The notes beneath the pieces are model-generated. The model had not been told where the DNA came from, did not search any database, and saw only the letters and a list, made by a program, of their open reading frames with translations. 5,520 bases of DNA from Erythrobacter sp. (GTDB taxonomy: Bacteria > Pseudomonadota > Alphaproteobacteria > Sphingomonadales > Sphingomonadaceae): positions 1-5,520 of the forward strand of contig DMWU01000064.1 of assembly GCA_003483125.1 (NCBI GenBank), written 5' to 3'. Shown piece by piece: positions 5,512-5,520 of the stretch. Made by a program: the position numbers and the translations under genes. How positions within the stretch are numbered: position 1 is the stretch's first letter; every line of letters begins with the position of its first letter.

Positions 5512-5520
5512 GCAAAAGAA

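Overview
The window looks like chromosomal DNA of an alphaproteobacterium, most likely from the Sphingomonadales (Erythrobacter/Sphingomonas relatives). This is inferred from three things: a mitochondrial-type dihydrolipoamide dehydrogenase C-terminus, a PepSY membrane protein, and two secreted Arg/Tyr-rich proteins of a style I associate with sphingomonads. No database search was possible. There is no rRNA, tRNA, CRISPR array, insertion sequence or phage gene.

Plus strand, 2-2521: the last third of lpdA (E3 subunit of 2-oxoacid dehydrogenase complexes) runs in from the left edge. It is followed after 45 nt by an amidase-signature hydrolase that starts with TTG, and 9 nt later by a small two-helix PepSY membrane protein. 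The three are tightly spaced and co-oriented, so read-through transcription is plausible, but their functions do not form an obvious pathway.

Minus strand, 5488-2559: transcription converges on the first block. In transcript order there is a secreted or periplasmic serine hydrolase of the beta-lactamase/penicillin-binding fold (5488-4109), a 131-nt gap, a secreted Arg/Tyr-rich protein (3977-3405), a 17-codon small ORF (3356-3303), and a second Arg/Tyr-rich protein (3287-2559). The two Arg/Tyr-rich proteins are diverged paralogues with the same plan: signal peptide, hydrophobic glycine-spaced helix, Arg/Tyr/Asp low-complexity stretch, then a two-cysteine C-terminal domain containing a WRV.GRL motif.

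The most interesting part is the non-coding layer of the paralogue pair. The Shine-Dalgarno sequence of the first paralogue lies in the 3' arm of a strong hairpin (3985-4027), a layout expected for an RNA thermometer or another translational switch. The gap between the paralogues holds a very short ORF with a perfect AGGAGG site, whose own initiation region sits in the loop of a second stem. Its stop codon lies 15 nt before the next start, as in leader-peptide or translational-coupling arrangements. These are sequence-based inferences, not demonstrated regulation.
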